Part shown: positions 43,856-53,661 of the stretch, piece after piece
How positions within the stretch are numbered: position 1 is the first letter of the stretch
Layout of the letters: each line of letters starts with the position of its first letter
NCBI RefSeq assembly: GCF_001984155.1
Contig: NZ_MTQO01000054.1
Location: 930,001-994,000, forward strand
Reading direction: 5' to 3'
Origin: Actinosynnema sp. ALI-1.44
GTDB taxonomy: Bacteria; Actinomycetota; Actinomycetes; Mycobacteriales; Pseudonocardiaceae
DNA length: 64,000 nucleotides
Notes under the pieces: model-generated
Seen by the model: the letters and a program-made list of their open reading frames with translations, nothing else
Told to the model about the DNA's origin: nothing
The model's database searches: none
Made by a program: the position numbers and the translations under genes

Positions 43856-44473
43856 GTGAGTGCTAAGGCATGGACACGGAGTGCGTCCGCCGTGGTGCTG
43901 ATCGCCGGTTTGGCGGCCTGCGGGACTGAGAAGCGAACACCCCTCGTAGTCCCCGCCCCCAGCTACAGCCCTTCGTCGACGAGCCCGCTCAAGTCGGCCT
44001 CGTCGCGGATCGTCGGCGCCTTGCCGACCGGGTGCGGTGCGATCGGCACACCGGAGGAGATCTCCGACGCGGTCGGCAAGCAGCTTCCCGGGGCGACGAA
44101 GTTCGTCAACGGCAACGCGGACGCGAGCATCGGCCGCACCGACCGGATCGACTGCTTCTACGGCGTGGGCAACAGCGAGCAGGTCAACGACGCGCCCGTG
44201 CGTGTCGGCCTGGCGAGCTACAACGACGCCAACTCGGCCGCCACGAGGGTCCAGAAGACCATCGACGACGAGAAGGGCGCGGGCGCCAAGGCCAGCGAGG
44301 TCCCCGTCGGGTCCGACAAGGGCACGCTGCTGACGGCGCGGAAGACCGTCACCCTGGTCGCCACCCACCAGGGCACGACCGTCGTCGTGATCGCCACGAC
44401 CGACGCCGTGCCCGCCGCCCAGGCCGCCACGGTCCTCAGCAAGATCGCGGACCGCGCGCTCAGCCCGCGCTGA
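43856..44473 (+). CDS. Lipoprotein, DUF3558-like
   Basis: This 205-residue lipoprotein has a short signal peptide ending in the lipobox LAAC (VVLIAGLAACG, Cys near residue 22). A Ser/Pro/Thr-rich linker precedes a small domain with two Cys (LPTGCGAIG and IDCFYGVG) probably joined by a disulfide. This is the pattern of the DUF3558-type actinobacterial lipoproteins. I chose the GTG at 43856 because the signal peptide begins there. The 3' end overlaps the convergent histidine kinase gene by 14 bp. Confidence 0.68.
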   Translation: MSAKAWTRSASAVVLIAGLAACGTEKRTPLVVPAPSYSPSSTSPLKSASSRIVGALPTGCGAIGTPEEISDAVGKQLPGATKFVNGNADASIGRTDRIDCFYGVGNSEQVNDAPVRVGLASYNDANSAATRVQKTIDDEKGAGAKASEVPVGSDKGTLLTARKTVTLVATHQGTTVVVIATTDAVPAAQAATVLSKIADRALSPR

Positions 44474-46148
44474 CCCGCAAGGTCATCCTGACCGTCGTCG
44501 GCCCGCCAACCGGGCTGTGCACGGTCATCGCCCCGTCGAAGGCGCTCAGTCGTCGCGCAACGCCACGCAGACCCGTGCCGCGCGACGCGTCGGCTCCGCC
44601 GCGTCCGTCATCCCGGACGACCAGCTCGAGCGCGTTCTCACCGAGGTGGACATCCACGCGCGCCGCGGTGGCGTCCGCGTGTCGTGCCACGTTGAGCAGG
44701 GCTTCGCTGATCGCGAAGTACGCCGCGGACTCGACCGGCGGGTCCAGTCGCCGGGGCAGGGCCACCCTGACCTTGACGGGCAACGGCGTGTCCAGGGCCA
44801 GCGCCCTGACCGCGTCCCCGAGCCCGCGGTCGGCGAGCACCGGCGGATGGATGCCACGCACCAGGTCACGCAACTCGGCCAGCGCCTTGGCGGAGTTGTC
44901 CTTGACCGCGGTCAGCACCTTCTTGGCCTTCACCGGGTCCTGGTCGATCAGCTGCTCCAACGCGCCCAGCTCGAATCCCATGGCGACCAGCCGTGCTTGG
45001 GCGCCGTCGTGGAGGTCGCGTTCGATCCGGCGCAACTCCGCCTCCGCGGCGTCGCTCGCCTCGGTCCGTGTCTGCGCCAGCTCATGCACGCGCAGCGCCA
45101 ACGCGGTCTCCTTGCCAGGCGACAGCATGTACTTCACCCAGCGGCCGTTCAACCTGACCACGAACGGCGCGAGCCAGACCGCCCCCAGCATCAGCACCAC
45201 CGCGACGGGCAACGCGAGCAGGTCCGACCCGGCGAACTGGCCGTACCACCCGCCTCCCCAATCCCGTTCCGGCGCGGGCACGAACCAACGCCACGTCTGC
45301 GGGATGGCCAGGCCCCAGCCTCCGTAGATCGCCAACGCGAGGGGCACCACAGTCATCGGCACCCCGACCAGGGGATCCAGGAGGAAGAACAACAGTTCAC
45401 GCCGGGTGACGCGTGGGGTGAGCGGCTTGGCCACCGGCGCACCCGACCAGTCGGCCGCTCGCGTGCGACGCAGGTTCGCCACCTTCCACGCCCACGGCAC
45501 GGCGACCAACGCGACCAGGCTGAACAACGACAGCGCGAACAGCCCGGAGCTGCGGCCCCACTCGACGACGAACTTGCTCGCCTTGCCGCGCATCGGGCGC
45601 CGTGGCGGGGTGAGCCACACTTTGCTCGCGGCGGTGTGCACGCGGAGCAGCACCGGCGCGACGACGAAGCCGAGCACGACCAACGCGAGCCCCCACGGCG
45701 CGTTCAGCACCCCGTAAACGATCAACGCGGCGGGCATCAGCGTGAGCACGTTGCCGACAGTGGCGCTCAGTACCAGCCACCCGACGTCGCGCCAGGTCGC
45801 CCGGTCGTCCAGCATCCAGTCGACCCTGTTGTACAGGGTGGGCAGCTTCGGGGTCTTGTACAGCTGCCCCAGGCACTCGTAGAGGCCCTCGGCGTCGGGC
45901 TGCGGCGGCGCGGGCTCGGGCGCGTAGGGGCTGGGGATGTGGACGGAGTGCCACCGGGCGGCCAGGCGACGGTGGGCGCCCGTGACCCGGCGGGCCAGCC
46001 CGACCGCCCACGGAACGAGCACCACCAGGCCCAGCGAGAGGCTCAGCAGCAGCACGACCGCGTGCGCCAGCAGCGCGACCAGGCCGAGCAACGACAGCCC
46101 GCCCAACACCAGCCCACGCACGGGCGCGATGGCGACGTCCCGAATCAC
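44460..46148 (-). CDS. Membrane sensor histidine kinase (HisKA_3)
   Basis: This 562-residue kinase has about eight membrane helices within residues 8-330, arranged as repeated sensor-like modules. The dimerisation motif [18 protein letters not shown] near 388 contains the phospho-His. HATPase has [13 protein letters not shown] near 490 and [21 protein letters not shown] near 520. No response regulator is adjacent, so it is an orphan here. I chose the GTG at 46148, with an upstream ATG frame reaching 46205 also open. It is divergent from coaE. Confidence 0.88.
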   Translation of the reverse strand: MIRDVAIAPVRGLVLGGLSLLGLVALLAHAVVLLLSLSLGLVVLVPWAVGLARRVTGAHRRLAARWHSVHIPSPYAPEPAPPQPDAEGLYECLGQLYKTPKLPTLYNRVDWMLDDRATWRDVGWLVLSATVGNVLTLMPAALIVYGVLNAPWGLALVVLGFVVAPVLLRVHTAASKVWLTPPRRPMRGKASKFVVEWGRSSGLFALSLFSLVALVAVPWAWKVANLRRTRAADWSGAPVAKPLTPRVTRRELLFFLLDPLVGVPMTVVPLALAIYGGWGLAIPQTWRWFVPAPERDWGGGWYGQFAGSDLLALPVAVVLMLGAVWLAPFVVRLNGRWVKYMLSPGKETALALRVHELAQTRTEASDAAEAELRRIERDLHDGAQARLVAMGFELGALEQLIDQDPVKAKKVLTAVKDNSAKALAELRDLVRGIHPPVLADRGLGDAVRALALDTPLPVKVRVALPRRLDPPVESAAYFAISEALLNVARHADATAARVDVHLGENALELVVRDDGRGGADASRGTGLRGVARRLSAFDGAMTVHSPVGGPTTVRMTLRVSAG

Positions 46149-46236
46149 GCCGCCCAGTTTGCCCCGTGCGTCCGGGGCCGGACATTGCGCGCAGACCCAC
46201 AACACGGGTGGGGCTAGGTCTACCTACGATCAACTC

Positions 46237-47403
46237 ATGCTGCGAGTGGGCCTCACGGGCGGGATCGGGTCAGGGAAGTCAACGGTGGCCGGGCGGCTGG
46301 CCGAACACGGCGCGGTGCTGATCGACGCCGACAAGCTGGCCCGTGAGGTGGTCGAGCCCGGCACACCGGGCCTGGCCGCGGTGGTCGAGGCGTTCGGCGC
46401 GGATGTGCTCGCACCGGACGGCACGCTCGACCGCCCGAAGCTGGCCGCGGTCGTGTTCACCTCGGCCGAGCAGCGGGAGCGCCTGAACGGGATCGTGCAC
46501 CCCCTGGTGGGTCAGCGGACCGCGGAGATGCTCGCCTCGGCGGCGGACGACGCCGTGGTCGTCCATGACGTGCCGTTGCTGGTCGAGAAGAACTACGCGC
46601 CGATGTACAACCTCGTGGTGGTCGTCGACGCGGACGTGGAGCAACGCGTGCGCCGCCTGGCCGAAACCCGCGGCATGGCCCCGGAGGACGCCCGTGCCCG
46701 CATCGCCGCCCAGGCCACGGTCGAGCAGCGTCGCGCGGTGGCGGACGTATGGCTGGACAACTCGAGCACACCGGACCAGGTCCTGGCACAGGCCGACGCG
46801 CTGTGGGCGGATCGCCTGGTGCCGTTCGAGGCGAACGTGCGGTTGCGCCGCCGGGGCAAGTACGGCAACCCACGCCTGTACGACTACAACCCCGAATGGC
46901 CGTCGCAGGCCGCACGGCTGGCTGCCCGGATCCAGTGGGTGACGGGTGGTCTGCGCGTGGACCACATCGGGTCGACGTCCGTGCCCGGCCTGCCCGCGAA
47001 GGACATCATCGACCTCCAGGTCACCGTGTCCTCTTTGGAGCAAGCCGACGGCTTCGCCGAACCGTTGACGGAGGCGGGTTTCCCGGTGCGCCCGGAGAAC
47101 ACCGGCGACCGCGGCGAGGAGGAGACCAAGCGGTACCACAACTCGGCGGATCCCGGTCGGCTGGCCAACATCCACCTGCGTGTCGAAGGCAGTGCGGACT
47201 GGCGCGACGCGTTGCTGTTCCGCGACTGGTTGCGTTCCTCGGCTGAGGAGCAAGCGGACTACCTGACGCTCAAGCAGGGGATCGCCAAGCGGTTCGCTTC
47301 TGTGGACGACCTCACCGAGGTGGCGACCGCCAAGGACGCGTGGTTCGACTTGGCTTTGCCGCGTGCGCGGTCGTGGGCGGAAGCGACCGGCTGGCAGCCG
47401 TGA
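46237..47403 (+). CDS. coaE: Dephospho-CoA kinase fused to a GrpB/UPF0157 domain
   Basis: This 388-residue fusion carries out the last step of coenzyme A synthesis, phosphorylating dephospho-CoA. The N-terminal kinase (about 1-200) has P-loop [12 protein letters not shown] at residues 5-16, [11 protein letters not shown] and the lid [15 protein letters not shown]. The C-terminal GrpB nucleotidyltransferase-like domain (about 215-385) has [19 protein letters not shown] and the late ANIHLRV. This fusion is standard for actinobacterial CoaE. I chose the ATG at 46237, where the P-loop region begins. Confidence 0.96.
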   Translation: MLRVGLTGGIGSGKSTVAGRLAEHGAVLIDADKLAREVVEPGTPGLAAVVEAFGADVLAPDGTLDRPKLAAVVFTSAEQRERLNGIVHPLVGQRTAEMLASAADDAVVVHDVPLLVEKNYAPMYNLVVVVDADVEQRVRRLAETRGMAPEDARARIAAQATVEQRRAVADVWLDNSSTPDQVLAQADALWADRLVPFEANVRLRRRGKYGNPRLYDYNPEWPSQAARLAARIQWVTGGLRVDHIGSTSVPGLPAKDIIDLQVTVSSLEQADGFAEPLTEAGFPVRPENTGDRGEEETKRYHNSADPGRLANIHLRVEGSADWRDALLFRDWLRSSAEEQADYLTLKQGIAKRFASVDDLTEVATAKDAWFDLALPRARSWAEATGWQP

Positions 47404-47441
47404 CAGCGAAGGCCGGGCCATGCGGCCCGGCCTTGGCTGTC
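47402..47441. terminator. Bidirectional terminator between coaE and the GH3 gene
   Basis: AAGGCCGGGCC-ATGC-GGCCCGGCCTT is a perfect 11-bp hairpin. It is extended by GACAGC/GCTGTC beyond one G-G mismatch to an 18-position stem, lying between two convergent genes. Confidence 0.85.
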
Positions 47442-47450
47442 TGTCAGGGG

Positions 47451-48890
47451 CTACTGACCGGCGAGGCGTTCCGCCGCGGCGATCATGCTCACCTTGGAGC
47501 CGCTGAACGTGTCGATCCGGGGACCGGAACCCGCCGCCGCGCCGGGGACTCCGGTCTCCACGTGGATGAAGGCCAATTCGCCCAACGACTCCAGCAGTTC
47601 ACGCACGTGCGCGTGCCGGTGTGCTTCCCGTGTCACGAGCACGACCTGGCCGAATTCGCTTGCCGCCGCGAGGATTTCCGCGCGGTCGGCGTTGCGCAGC
47701 GACTTGCTGCCCGGGACGAGGTCCACCAGGTACTGGCCCACACCCCACGGCATCGGGCCCGCGGCGATGGTCGGCGTCGACTCGATGTCCACCACCAACG
47801 CCGGGCCGGTCAACCCGACCTCACCCCGCACACGCAACGCTTGACGGGCAGCGCGCAGCCCCAGCGCCAGGTCCAGCGGCTTGACGTCCGTGGCGACAGG
47901 CGGCGTCCGGAGGTCCGAAGCCCGCCGTGACGCCTCCACCAGCCGGTCCTCCGGCAGCGCGCCGGATCGCACGGCCGCGACGATCGCGGAGGTGATCGCG
48001 TCCAGTACCAAGGCGTCGAACGCCTGGCCGCCGATGCACAACGCGTCCGCACCCGCGATCAGCGCGCCGACAGCCGCCGCCGGGATTCCTTCGTTGCGCC
48101 CGAACGCTCCGGCGACCGCGCCCATGTCCAGCGCGTCGGTGATGACCGCGCCCGTGAAGCCCAACTCGCCACGCAGCAAGTCCGTCAACGCCCTGGGATT
48201 GAGGGTCGCGGGCAGTTCACCCCACTCCCGCACGACCAGGTGGCCGGTCATGATCGCACGGGTGCCCGCCTTGATCGCGGCGGCGAACGGCACCAGTTCG
48301 ATCTGGCGCAGTTCCTCCTCCGTGCGCGGCAGGACGGGCACGCTCAGGTGCGAGTCGTCGGTCGCCGCACCGTGGCCGGGGAAGTGCTTGGCGCACGCGG
48401 AAACCCCGTACTGCTGCAGGCCCGTCACGTACGCCGCGACGTGTTCGGCCGCGTCCGCCGGGACCGAGCCGAAGGAGCGGACGCCGATGATCGGGTCCTC
48501 CGGGGTCAGCGTGAGGTCCGCGCTCGGCGCCAGGTTCACCGTCACCCCGCACGCGGCGAGCCGTTCGCCGAGCGCCGCCGCCACCTCGGTCGTCAGCGCC
48601 GGGTCACCGGCCGCGCCCAGGGCGAGCGGGCCGGGGACGAAGGAACCGGTGTTGACGTCCAGCCGGGTGACGTCGCCGCCTTCCTCGTCGATGCCGATGA
48701 TCACGTCCTCGCGTTCGGCCCTCAGCTGCGCGGTCAGTTCACGCACTTGCGCGTCGTCGACGACGTTGCGGCCGAACAGGACCACACCGCCGAGGCCCTC
48801 TCCGATCCTGCGGCGCAGCCAGTCCGGCGCGGTGGTGCCGCCGAAACCCGGCAGGAGAGTGGACTCGGCGAGCTTCTCCAGTGTGGACAA
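47451..48890 (-). CDS. dasD: Glycoside hydrolase family 3, beta-N-acetylhexosaminidase (DasD/NagZ-like)
   Basis: This 479-residue GH3 enzyme has the NagZ-type His-Asp loop KHFPGHGAATDDSHLSVP near residue 173 and the nucleophile Asp in ITDALDMGAVAGAFG near 255. GVVLFGRNV and IDEEGGDVTRL near the start are also typical. There is no signal peptide, so it would cleave imported chito-oligosaccharides in the cytoplasm. I chose the TTG at 48890, preceded by AAGGGA and 5 bp after the permease stop. As the last gene of the SBP-permease-permease operon it matches dasABCD of Streptomyces. The das naming is by synteny and operator, not proof. Confidence 0.85.
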   Translation of the reverse strand: MSTLEKLAESTLLPGFGGTTAPDWLRRRIGEGLGGVVLFGRNVVDDAQVRELTAQLRAEREDVIIGIDEEGGDVTRLDVNTGSFVPGPLALGAAGDPALTTEVAAALGERLAACGVTVNLAPSADLTLTPEDPIIGVRSFGSVPADAAEHVAAYVTGLQQYGVSACAKHFPGHGAATDDSHLSVPVLPRTEEELRQIELVPFAAAIKAGTRAIMTGHLVVREWGELPATLNPRALTDLLRGELGFTGAVITDALDMGAVAGAFGRNEGIPAAAVGALIAGADALCIGGQAFDALVLDAITSAIVAAVRSGALPEDRLVEASRRASDLRTPPVATDVKPLDLALGLRAARQALRVRGEVGLTGPALVVDIESTPTIAAGPMPWGVGQYLVDLVPGSKSLRNADRAEILAAASEFGQVVLVTREAHRHAHVRELLESLGELAFIHVETGVPGAAAGSGPRIDTFSGSKVSMIAAAERLAGQ

Positions 48891-48895
48891 TGCAG

Positions 48896-49726
48896 TTATC
48901 CCTTCACCGCTCCCGCGGTCAGCCCGGACACCAGCTTGCGTTGCACGATCAGGAAGAAGATCAGCGCGGGCACCGCGTAGATCACCGACGCGGCCATGAT
49001 CCCGCCCCAGTCCACCAGGAACGCCTCGCGGAACGTCGACAGCCACACCGGGATGGTCCGCTTGCCCTGGTCCTGCATCAGCACCAGCGCGAACAGGAAC
49101 TCGTTCCACGCGGTGATGAAGCTGAACACCGACGTGGCCACCAGTCCCGGCCCGAGCAGCGGCAGCGTGACCCGGCGGAACGCCTGCCACCGGCCGCAGC
49201 CGTCGATCATCGCGGCTTCCTCGAGCTCGATCGGGATGCCCTTGACGAAGCCGTACAGCATCCAGCACGTGAACGGCAGCGTCAGCGCCATGTACACCAG
49301 CAGCAGCGACGGCAGTTGGTTGAGCAGCCCGGCGTCGCGCATCAGCAGGTACAGCGGGATCAGCAGCGCCTCGATCGGCGCCAGCTGCGCGACCAGCACG
49401 AGGAACAGGAAGCCCTTGCGGCCGCGGAAGCGCATCCTGGCCAACGGGAACGCGGCCAGCACACCGGCGACCAGTGCGGTGAGCACCGCGCCGAGCGTGA
49501 CGATGAGGCTGTTGGTCAGGAACGTGGTGAAGCCGGGTTTGCTCAGCGCCGACGTGAAGTTCTCGAAGGTGATCGAGAACGGGATCAGGTCGTAGCGCGG
49601 CGACAGCACCTCGCCGGGGGTTTTGAACGAGGTCGTGATCAGCCAGTACGTCGGGAACCCGAACAGCAGCGCGCCGACCACACCGACCGTGTTGAGCGCG
49701 ATCCGCTGAGGCAGTGACTTCCTCAC
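48896..49726 (-). CDS. dasC: Sugar ABC transporter permease (MalG type)
   Basis: This 277-residue carbohydrate ABC permease has six hydrophobic segments. The EAA-loop ELEEAAMIDGCGRWQAFRRVTLP near residue 178 is the docking site for the shared MsiK-type ATPase. No ATPase gene is present here, as usual for this family in actinobacteria. The GTG at 49726 overlaps the upstream permease stop by 4 bp. Confidence 0.9.
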   Translation of the reverse strand: MRKSLPQRIALNTVGVVGALLFGFPTYWLITTSFKTPGEVLSPRYDLIPFSITFENFTSALSKPGFTTFLTNSLIVTLGAVLTALVAGVLAAFPLARMRFRGRKGFLFLVLVAQLAPIEALLIPLYLLMRDAGLLNQLPSLLLVYMALTLPFTCWMLYGFVKGIPIELEEAAMIDGCGRWQAFRRVTLPLLGPGLVATSVFSFITAWNEFLFALVLMQDQGKRTIPVWLSTFREAFLVDWGGIMAASVIYAVPALIFFLIVQRKLVSGLTAGAVKG

Positions 49727-50715
49727 TTCAGGTCCACCTCCTTGGAACGCAGCAACAGCTGGATGTACCGGGCCAGCAGGATCACGAGCACCAGCAGCAT
49801 GAGCATCGCGATCGCGGCGGCCGGGCCGAAGTGGCTGCCCGCGATGCCCTTGAGGTACATGTAGATCGGCAGCGTGGTGCTCTCGCCGTCCGGCCCGCCC
49901 TGCTTGATCGCCCACACCTGCGTGAACACGCGGAAGTCCCAGATCACCGACAGGAACGTCACGATCGTCAGGATCGGCTGGATCGCGGGCCAGCTGACCG
50001 CGCGGAAGGTCTGCCACGGCCCCGCGCCGTCGATCCCGGCCGCCTCGTACTGCTCACGCGGCACGCCGATCAGGCCCGCGTACAGGCTGAACGCCACGAA
50101 CGGCACCGCCTGCCACGTGATCAGCAGGCCGATCACGGTCAGCGTGCTGGGGCCGTCGCTGAACCAGGAGTGGCCGATGAACCCGTCGAAGCCGAGCAGG
50201 GCCAGCGTCTTGTTCAGGATGCCGTACTGCTGGTCGAAGATCCACTGGAACACCGTGGTGGCCGCCACCGCGGGCGTCGCCCACGCGACCACCAGCGTGA
50301 CCTGGAGCAGCACCCGGACGACCGGGTTGAGCTGCTTCATCAGCAACGCGATGAACAGCGCGACGACGATGGTCGCCGCGACCACGGCACCCATGAAGAC
50401 CAGGGTCCGCACCGTGACTTCCCAGAACTCCGGGTCGCCGAGCACGTCGCCGTAGTTGCTCACACCGACCCAGACCAGCTGGCCGGTGACCAGTTCGCGC
50501 AGGTCGAGCTTGCGGAAGCTGATCATCACGAGCTGCACCGTCGGCCAGATCAGCAGCGCGCCGATGGCGAGCACACCGGGCGCCAGCAACAGGTACGGAA
50601 GCACGGAGTCGCCGAAGCCCTTGCGGCGGCGCCGTGCTCGCAGGGTGGGGACACGCGGCGATGCCGGCGGGGTGTTACCCGCCGGCATCGCCGCGACGTC
50701 CTTCGTCGACGTCAT
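49723..50715 (-). CDS. dasB: Sugar ABC transporter permease (MalF type)
   Basis: This 330-residue permease begins with a polar cytoplasmic stretch, then six membrane helices. The EAA loop EQYEAAGIDGAGPWQTFRAV is near residue 232. It pairs with the MalG-type subunit. The ATG at 50715 overlaps the binding-protein stop by 4 bp. The long upstream open frame belongs to the binding-protein gene in another frame. Confidence 0.9.
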   Translation of the reverse strand: MTSTKDVAAMPAGNTPPASPRVPTLRARRRRKGFGDSVLPYLLLAPGVLAIGALLIWPTVQLVMISFRKLDLRELVTGQLVWVGVSNYGDVLGDPEFWEVTVRTLVFMGAVVAATIVVALFIALLMKQLNPVVRVLLQVTLVVAWATPAVAATTVFQWIFDQQYGILNKTLALLGFDGFIGHSWFSDGPSTLTVIGLLITWQAVPFVAFSLYAGLIGVPREQYEAAGIDGAGPWQTFRAVSWPAIQPILTIVTFLSVIWDFRVFTQVWAIKQGGPDGESTTLPIYMYLKGIAGSHFGPAAAIAMLMLLVLVILLARYIQLLLRSKEVDLK

Positions 50716-52019
50716 GAACCCGCGAGCAGCTTGTCCAACGCGGCGTTCGCGTCGGTGGTCGCCTGGTCGATCGACTTCTTGCCCGTCAGGTACGCGGTCA
50801 TCATGTCCTTGAGCGGGTTCTGGCCCGACTCGACCTCGCCCCACTTCGGGCTCGACGGGACCGCGCGGCCGTTCTGCGCGGCCTTGGCCATCACGCTGGC
50901 GAACGGGTCGCTGGACAGCGCGCTGATGTCCGTGGACGTGCCGGGCACGTAGCCGCCCTTGGCGATCTCGGTCTGGTACTTCTGGCCCGACAGCAGCTTC
51001 AGGTACGCCTTGGCGGCCGCGGTGTTCTTGCTGTTGACCGGGATGGCCAGGTTCGAACCGCCGAGGAACACCGGTGCGCTCTTGCCCGCGCTCTTGCCGG
51101 GGATGGCGAACGCGGCGGTCTTGTCCTTGATCGTCGGGTCGGTCTTGGCCGCGGTGGCCACCTCACCGGGGGTGCCGATGAACATGGCGACCTTGCCGCC
51201 GCCGTAGATGCCCGCCTGCTGCGGGGTGGCCTCGTCGTTGTCCTTCGGCGCCTTCGTGCCGGACGCGTCGACGAGCTTCTTGTAGAACTCCAGGCCCGCC
51301 TTGGCCTCGGTCGAGTTCAGCGTCGACTTGAAGTTCTTGCCCTCGGCCTTGGCGATGTCGCCGCCCTCGTCCCAGATGAACGACAGCAACGAGTACCAGT
51401 ACTGGCCCGGCAGGTACAGCGCCTGGAAGTCGGGGTCGCTGCCGAACTTGGCCTTCAGCTTGTCGATCGCGGCCAGCCACTCGTCACGGGACGCCGGCGG
51501 CGTGGTGATGCCCGCCTGCTCGAACAGGTCCTTGCGGTAGATGACCTCGCGGTTGGCGGCGTAGAACGGCATGCCGTAGGTCTTGCCGTCGAACGTCGCG
51601 GAGTCCTTGAGGCCCTTGAGCCACTGCCCGCCGTTGAGGTCGTTGACCGAGTCGCTCAGGTCGGCGAGCACGCCCTGCGCGGCGAACGCGGGCGTCTGGG
51701 TGTTGCCGATCTCGATCACGTCAGGCGGCGTCTGCGAGGCGAGTGCGGTGGTCAGCTTCTGCTGGATGCCGTTCCACTGCTGGATCTCGTACTTGATCTT
51801 GACGCCGGGGTTGGCGTCCTGGAACTCCTTGTGCAGGGCGTTGGTCAGGGGTTCCGGCGCCGAGCCGGTCATCAACCAGACCGTCAGCTCGCCGCTGAGC
51901 TGCTGTGGCGCGTTCGCGTTGCTTTGGGCGGTGTTGCCCGACCCCCCGGAGCCGGCGCAGCCCGCAGTCGCGAGGGAGATGGCGACAGCTCCTGCCGCCA
52001 GCTTCATCCAGCGCTTCAC
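50712..52019 (-). CDS. dasA: Extracellular sugar-binding lipoprotein (DasA-like)
   Basis: This 435-residue family 1 solute-binding protein has a lipobox, ATAGC, with the modified Cys near residue 21. A Gly/Ser/Asn linker precedes the fold starting LSGELTVWLMTGSAPEPL. It would bind chitobiose or related amino sugars outside the membrane, inferred from its operon with the GH3 hexosaminidase and from dre-like sites upstream. The GTG at 52019 has AAAGGA upstream. It is the first gene of the four-gene operon. Confidence 0.85.
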   Translation of the reverse strand: MKRWMKLAAGAVAISLATAGCAGSGGSGNTAQSNANAPQQLSGELTVWLMTGSAPEPLTNALHKEFQDANPGVKIKYEIQQWNGIQQKLTTALASQTPPDVIEIGNTQTPAFAAQGVLADLSDSVNDLNGGQWLKGLKDSATFDGKTYGMPFYAANREVIYRKDLFEQAGITTPPASRDEWLAAIDKLKAKFGSDPDFQALYLPGQYWYSLLSFIWDEGGDIAKAEGKNFKSTLNSTEAKAGLEFYKKLVDASGTKAPKDNDEATPQQAGIYGGGKVAMFIGTPGEVATAAKTDPTIKDKTAAFAIPGKSAGKSAPVFLGGSNLAIPVNSKNTAAAKAYLKLLSGQKYQTEIAKGGYVPGTSTDISALSSDPFASVMAKAAQNGRAVPSSPKWGEVESGQNPLKDMMTAYLTGKKSIDQATTDANAALDKLLAGS

Positions 52020-52058
52020 TCGTGCCGTCCTTTCGAGCCCGGCCACCCCGGGCGCACA

Positions 52059-52098
52059 AATGGTGTAGACCAATGCAGTGCAGCGTGGTCCGGACCAC
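52059..52098. promoter_or_regulatory. Two DasR-response-element-like palindromes
   Basis: Site 1 (52059-52074) reads on the minus strand ATTGGTCTACACCATT, with one core mismatch to the Streptomyces dre core TGGTCTAGACCA. Site 2 (52085-52098), GTGGTCCGGACCAC, is a perfect palindrome with the same TGGTC/GACCA half-sites. Centres are 25 bp apart. A TTGACA -35-like hexamer (minus strand, 52105-52110) lies just upstream of site 2. GlcN6P-responsive repression by DasR is inferred. Confidence 0.7.
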
Positions 52099-52188
52099 AC
52101 CAACTGTCAAGCAGGTTGCCAAGACGTTGTAAAAGAACAGGGAGCGCGCCGTTACTCGGCCAGTTCGGTGCGTAATCACCCCAAGATG

Positions 52189-52234
52189 CCACAAACCCCC
52201 TGCGAGGGATTGACCATCCGCAGGGGGTTTGTGG
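52189..52234 (-). terminator. 16-bp perfect stem terminator after the DUF402-like gene
   Basis: Arms 52189-52204 and 52219-52234 (CCACAAACCCCCTGCG and its complement) enclose a 14-base loop. It would stop the transcript of the upstream minus-strand gene before the das promoter. Confidence 0.8.
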
Positions 52235-52250
52235 TGGGTATCCGTCGTCC

Positions 52251-52769
52251 CTAGAACGGTGGCCACACCTCGAAAACGTGGTGGCCGGTCAGCCAAGCGC
52301 TCAGGTCGTGCCGGTAGTAGCTGAGTTCTTCCAACGTCTTGTGCACGGTCCGCAGCGCGAGATCCGCGTCGCCGTTGCGCAGGACCCGCCCCGCCACCGC
52401 GGCGGCGAACTCCTCGGAGCGCACGATCCGTGCCGCGCAACCCGGTGCCGACGACAGGCCGAGCAACAGGTCCGTCGTCCGCCACATGGTGCCCTCGCGG
52501 GTGATTCGGGCGGCGGTCAGCACGCTCGGGCCGGACCGCGCGTGGCGCGACCGGGGGCGCTGCTGGGTCAGTCTGACGTTGATCCCCGGCAGGAGCCACG
52601 TCACTTCGGAGTCGTAGAACGGATCCTCCGGTGTCGGGCACTCCACCCGCAGTCCCCAGCGTTCCTCCTGGCACGTCCGGAGGCGCCGGGAAGTACCGGA
52701 CGAGTACCTGCGAACCGCGGAAACCGTGTCGACGAAGTCGACCAGCTGCGGGGTGATAGTGGTGCCCAC
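52251..52769 (-). CDS. Uncharacterised protein with DUF402-like C-terminus
   Basis: This 172-residue cytoplasmic protein is not in a family I recognise over its whole length. The last 55 residues (EEFAAAVAGRVL, then LALRTVHKTLEEL and HDLSAWLTG) line up with the helical end of the DUF402 protein encoded just upstream (DELLAALTARLI, then RALERTYRTVDGI and YDTDAWLAS). The middle has WLLPGINVRLTQQRP where DUF402 proteins have their beta-strand core. It may be a diverged paralogue lacking the metal or diphosphate-binding residues. The start is GTG. Confidence 0.6.
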   Translation of the reverse strand: MGTTITPQLVDFVDTVSAVRRYSSGTSRRLRTCQEERWGLRVECPTPEDPFYDSEVTWLLPGINVRLTQQRPRSRHARSGPSVLTAARITREGTMWRTTDLLLGLSSAPGCAARIVRSEEFAAAVAGRVLRNGDADLALRTVHKTLEELSYYRHDLSAWLTGHHVFEVWPPF

Positions 52770-52935
52770 GCGGCCCGAGGGTAGTCGGGACGGTGCGGTG
52801 CGTGATCACCCCGGTTTCATTCGTTACATCACGGCTTGTGATCAGCCGGGTATCGATCTGTGAGCGGCTCGCGATTGGGCCGAAAGGCGGTTGACAAGAT
52901 CAACAAGTCGGTTGTACGTGTGTCGCCACACCAGT

Positions 52936-53544
52936 TCAATTCCGGGGTTTGCCCTGGTCCTGCCACGTCAGGTCGATACCGAGCGAGGCCAGCCACGCGT
53001 CCGTGTCGTAGCCGTGCCGGGTGATCCCGTCGACCGTGCGGTAGGTCCGCTCCAGCGCCCGCCGCGCGGTCTCGGCGTCGATCAGCCGGGCGGTCAGCGC
53101 CGCCAGGAGCTCGTCGGTGTCCACGACTTCGAGGCGCTCGCCGGTGTGGACGTGGATGTCCAGGTAGACGTCGACCATCCGCCAGACCGGGCCGTGCGCG
53201 CCGGTGTGCTCGCCGAACTCGGGATCCACCTCGACCAGATCGATGTAGACGTCCTCGCCCTTCGGGATGCCCGGGTGGCGGTGCCACCGGGTGACCCGCA
53301 GGCCGAGGTCGGGCAGGAGCCACGATTCGATATAGGCGAGCTTCGGGTGGCCCTCCATCTTGCGCGCCATGAACAGACCGAAATGCTCCAGCCGGTATTC
53401 GTCCACCGTGCGCCGGAAGCCCTTGGGATCGATGTTCTCCATGGCCTTGACGTCGAACAGCTCCACCTTGGGCCGGTGGATGTGCGGTGCGGCGTCAGGG
53501 CTGATCCTCGGGCGGGCGACGGGGAGGAAGTAGTCGGAGCTCAC
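52936..53544 (-). CDS. DUF402 (FomD-like) protein
   Basis: This 202-residue member of the DUF402/FomD phosphohydrolase-like family carries the typical acidic cluster VYLDIHVHTGERLEVVDTDEL near residue 126 and EDVYIDLVEVD near 95. The helical end is RALERTYRTVDGI. Relatives hydrolyse nucleotide diphosphate bonds with divalent metal, so that activity is inferred. The start is GTG. It is followed after 166 bp by a shorter, related-looking gene. Confidence 0.75.
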   Translation of the reverse strand: MSSDYFLPVARPRISPDAAPHIHRPKVELFDVKAMENIDPKGFRRTVDEYRLEHFGLFMARKMEGHPKLAYIESWLLPDLGLRVTRWHRHPGIPKGEDVYIDLVEVDPEFGEHTGAHGPVWRMVDVYLDIHVHTGERLEVVDTDELLAALTARLIDAETARRALERTYRTVDGITRHGYDTDAWLASLGIDLTWQDQGKPRN

Positions 53545-53661
53545 CTGGTCATGGTGCCTACGCCGAGCGGATCACCGCACCCTCCGCAAAGGGGGTTTGC
53601 GCGTCCGATCGGGTGATTACCGGCTACGATGCCGATCTTCCGACCGGGGGGTATGGCATTC

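Noticed and set aside
52105-52110. TTGACA as a full sigma-70 promoter for dasA
   Set aside because: No acceptable -10 hexamer at 16-18 bp; only the -35-like hexamer is noted.
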